Positions 13,604 to 15,173 of a DNA stretch of 15,173 nucleotides are shown in pieces. Origin of the DNA: JAXDLH01 sp034666705 (lineage in GTDB: Bacteria > Chloroflexota > UBA6077 > SHYK01); assembly GCA_034666705.1 (NCBI GenBank), contig JAXDLH010000281.1, positions 1 through 15,173 of the forward strand, given 5' to 3'. Below the pieces are notes generated by a model. The model searched no databases and was not told the DNA's origin. It saw only the letters and a list, made by a program, of their open reading frames with translations. Numbering within the stretch: the stretch's first letter is position 1; every line of letters starts with the position of its first letter. The position numbers and the translations under genes were made by a program.

Positions 13604-15173
13604 TTACTCTGCGGGGAGTTCGACGAATAGGACACGCTCGTCGAGCTTGATCCAGACAAGTACGTCCGACGACTCGCCATCCGCGTAACCAAGGGCCCAG
13701 CCATCCTCGACGAGCACCACCCGGTACCACTCGCCCGGCTGTGCATCCCACGCCACCTCATCATCCTGGGTTATCGCGGATGTTTCCTCCAACACCTCCA
13801 GCCACTGTGCCACGTCTGCAGCCGCACCGAATGCGGGCGGCGTAGTGGGTGTTGGTGTGGGCACCATAGGCGTACTTGTCGGGGCCGGGCGCGGCGTGCT
13901 CGTGGCCGTGGGTCGTGAAGCAGGCGTGGGTTGAGGGGTGGCCGTCGCGGTCTGGGTCGGCGGACGGGTGACAGATGGGCTCAGCGTCGGCGATGCGGTC
14001 GCGCCAACTCCACTGACGATCGTCGCAAGGTACCGCGGGTTTGCTACCCGCTGCGCGAACGTGCTGCGGAACCCAGCCCCGCCGTCGGCCAGGAGGCGGC
14101 TATCTCCTTCGCCCAGGTTCGGGTGGTAGTTGACCTGGCCATCGTAGAGGTACACGTGCTCGGCCATGTGGACAGGCGTCTCCTGTTCCCATTGCTGCTT
14201 GTAGTTGTAGTAGACGACCGCCTTGATCTTGGGGTGGGTCTCGAAGACGTCGAACATCCCCTCCAGCCAGGCACGCTCCTGGGGCGGGGCGAGAGCTCCA
14301 CTCCCGATGCCCCACTCGCCCAGGAAGAACGGCTTTCCATGGGCCACTGCGAATTGATACGCCGGCTCGAGCGCCAGGGGAGCCTCGCTGTCGTACATGT
14401 CCAACCCCGCCCAGTCGACGTAGTCATCGCCCGGGTAGAACGGCGGGAAGTCACCACCATTGAGCGTGGCTTCCTGGGTGATCGGATTCCACACCCAGGC
14501 GACGTTCGTGACGCCTTCGGCTCGAAAGAGGTCGACGGTGCGGCGCCAGGCGCCGATGAAGTCGGCGAGGGTCAGCGCCGCGTTGCCGTTCGGACTGCAG
14601 GTCGGCCACTCGCCGTTGAACTCGGCGCAGACCGGGCTGATGAAGAGCGGGCGGCCATAGGCTCGCACGTCCCGCGCATACTGGCGGATGTAATCGTCGA
14701 GCTTCCCCTGGGCGACGTCATGCGCCGTGATCCCGCGATACGGTTGCCTCGCGACATCCCAACCCGTCTGGGCGTTCCATTTGATGAATGGGACGATCTG
14801 ACCACCGTTGAACGCCTCGAAGCGGCGAATCTCCTCCAGCGTATTCTCGAACGGGATCGGCGCGCCGCTCTCCCACTGCCAGATCGTCGGGACCAGCATG
14901 ATCGCCGGCGGCTTGCCCCCGAGCTCGTGGTCAATCGAATCCTGGAGCCGCACCGCGAATGGGCGCGTATCGCCAATGCGCGGGTCGTCGGAGTCCCACA
15001 TGCGCACGAACATGCCGGCGTAGGCCGTGCCGTCGGGCGGCTCGTACAATGGCGGCCGGGTGGCGACCTGCGCACTCGACGAGGACCCCGCGAGGAGCAG
15101 GCAAACGAGGGCAACGCCAAGCGCCAGGGCCACAGCCGGCGAGATTAGCCGGCAGTGGCCCAGGCGCGCTGGT
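13604..15173 (-). CDS. Secreted GH26-like glycoside hydrolase with Thr/Pro linker and SH3-like domain (5' end beyond window)
   Basis: An extracellular multidomain enzyme. The frame is open to the right edge; GTG 15133 is possible, but basic residues upstream (ARLGHCR) look like the n-region of the signal peptide, so the start probably lies outside. Numbered from GTG 15133: signal core 1-16, catalytic barrel about 35-370, Thr/Pro/Ser linker about 375-430 with TPTPTTPP-like units, then an SH3-like domain with GEWYRVVLVEDGWALGYADG. The barrel shows AEFNGEW (acid/base Glu171) and FFLGEWG (nucleophile Glu273), spaced as in GH26 beta-mannanase-type enzymes. Motif VVYYNYKQQWEQ closes the barrel. The residue before Glu171 is Ala where characterised GH26 enzymes carry His. 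Plant or microbial mannan-like polymers are likely substrates; this is family inference. Confidence 0.82.
   Translation of the reverse strand, partial: PARLGHCRLISPAVALALGVALVCLLLAGSSSSAQVATRPPLYEPPDGTAYAGMFVRMWDSDDPRIGDTRPFAVRLQDSIDHELGGKPPAIMLVPTIWQWESGAPIPFENTLEEIRRFEAFNGGQIVPFIKWNAQTGWDVARQPYRGITAHDVAQGKLDDYIRQYARDVRAYGRPLFISPVCAEFNGEWPTCSPNGNAALTLADFIGAWRRTVDLFRAEGVTNVAWVWNPITQEATLNGGDFPPFYPGDDYVDWAGLDMYDSEAPLALEPAYQFAVAHGKPFFLGEWGIGSGALAPPQERAWLEGMFDVFETHPKIKAVVYYNYKQQWEQETPVHMAEHVYLYDGQVNYHPNLGEGDSRLLADGGAGFRSTFAQRVANPRYLATIVSGVGATASPTLSPSVTRPPTQTATATPQPTPASRPTATSTPRPAPTSTPMVPTPTPTTPPAFGAAADVAQWLEVLEETSAITQDDEVAWDAQPGEWYRVVLVEDGWALGYADGESSDVLVWIKLDERVLFVELPAE

Noticed and set aside
13931..15148. 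Plus-strand open frame (405 codons) opposite the GH26-like gene
   Set aside because: Arg/Val/Glu-rich shadow frame without domains; the minus strand carries signal peptide, catalytic motifs and a linker.
1..15173. CRISPR array, tRNA, rRNA, transposase, phage genes or riboswitch
   Set aside because: No regularly spaced repeats, no RNA gene signatures and no transposase- or phage-type proteins were seen on either strand.

Overview
The window is GC-rich, gene-dense bacterial DNA carrying an accessory catabolic island. I assign it tentatively to Chloroflexota (a Thermomicrobia- or SAR202-like lineage). This rests on gene content (several ring-modifying oxygenases and decarboxylase-like proteins as single genes, orphan dipeptide-type solute-binding proteins) and on two short palindromic intergenic repeats, one of the GTCATCCTGAGCGAAGCGAAGGATC type. 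That placement is inference; no rRNA or marker gene is present.

Layout from left to right: the 3' end of a family-5 solute-binding protein (1-339, +); a repeat-bearing gap; a two-module VOC / extradiol-dioxygenase-like protein (608-1648, +); a complete family-5 solute-binding lipoprotein (1692-3422, -); an aldo/keto reductase (3791-4720, +); a 4,5-dihydroxyphthalate-decarboxylase-like protein (4836-5816, -); a single-module VOC protein (6066-6593, +); an amidohydrolase of the decarboxylase/ACMSD type (6778-7794, -); a membrane-anchored endonuclease/exonuclease/phosphatase-fold protein (8098-9150, +); a second decarboxylase-like paralogue (9403-10419, +); a 465-bp gap with a strong hairpin and a probable gene remnant; an MDR quinone-oxidoreductase-like enzyme (10885-11811, -); a second repeat; a Rieske oxygenase of the phthalate 4,5-dioxygenase type (12101-13372, +); a small hypothetical ORF (13419-13595, -); and a secreted GH26-like glycoside hydrolase with a Thr/Pro linker and C-terminal SH3-like domain, open at the right edge (13604-15173, -).

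Together the genes resemble a phthalate/protocatechuate-type aromatic route: Rieske dihydroxylation, dehydrogenation (possible roles for the AKR or MDR enzyme), decarboxylation by the Pht5-like proteins or the amidohydrolase, then ring cleavage by VOC proteins. Substrate-binding proteins flank it. No Rieske reductase, ferredoxin, ABC permease or ATPase, or regulator gene is in view. Nearly every gene is its own transcription unit on alternating strands, so this is a loose neighbourhood rather than a classical operon. Long perfect hairpins close two of the units. The GH26-like gene and the EEP protein look functionally unrelated to the aromatic route.
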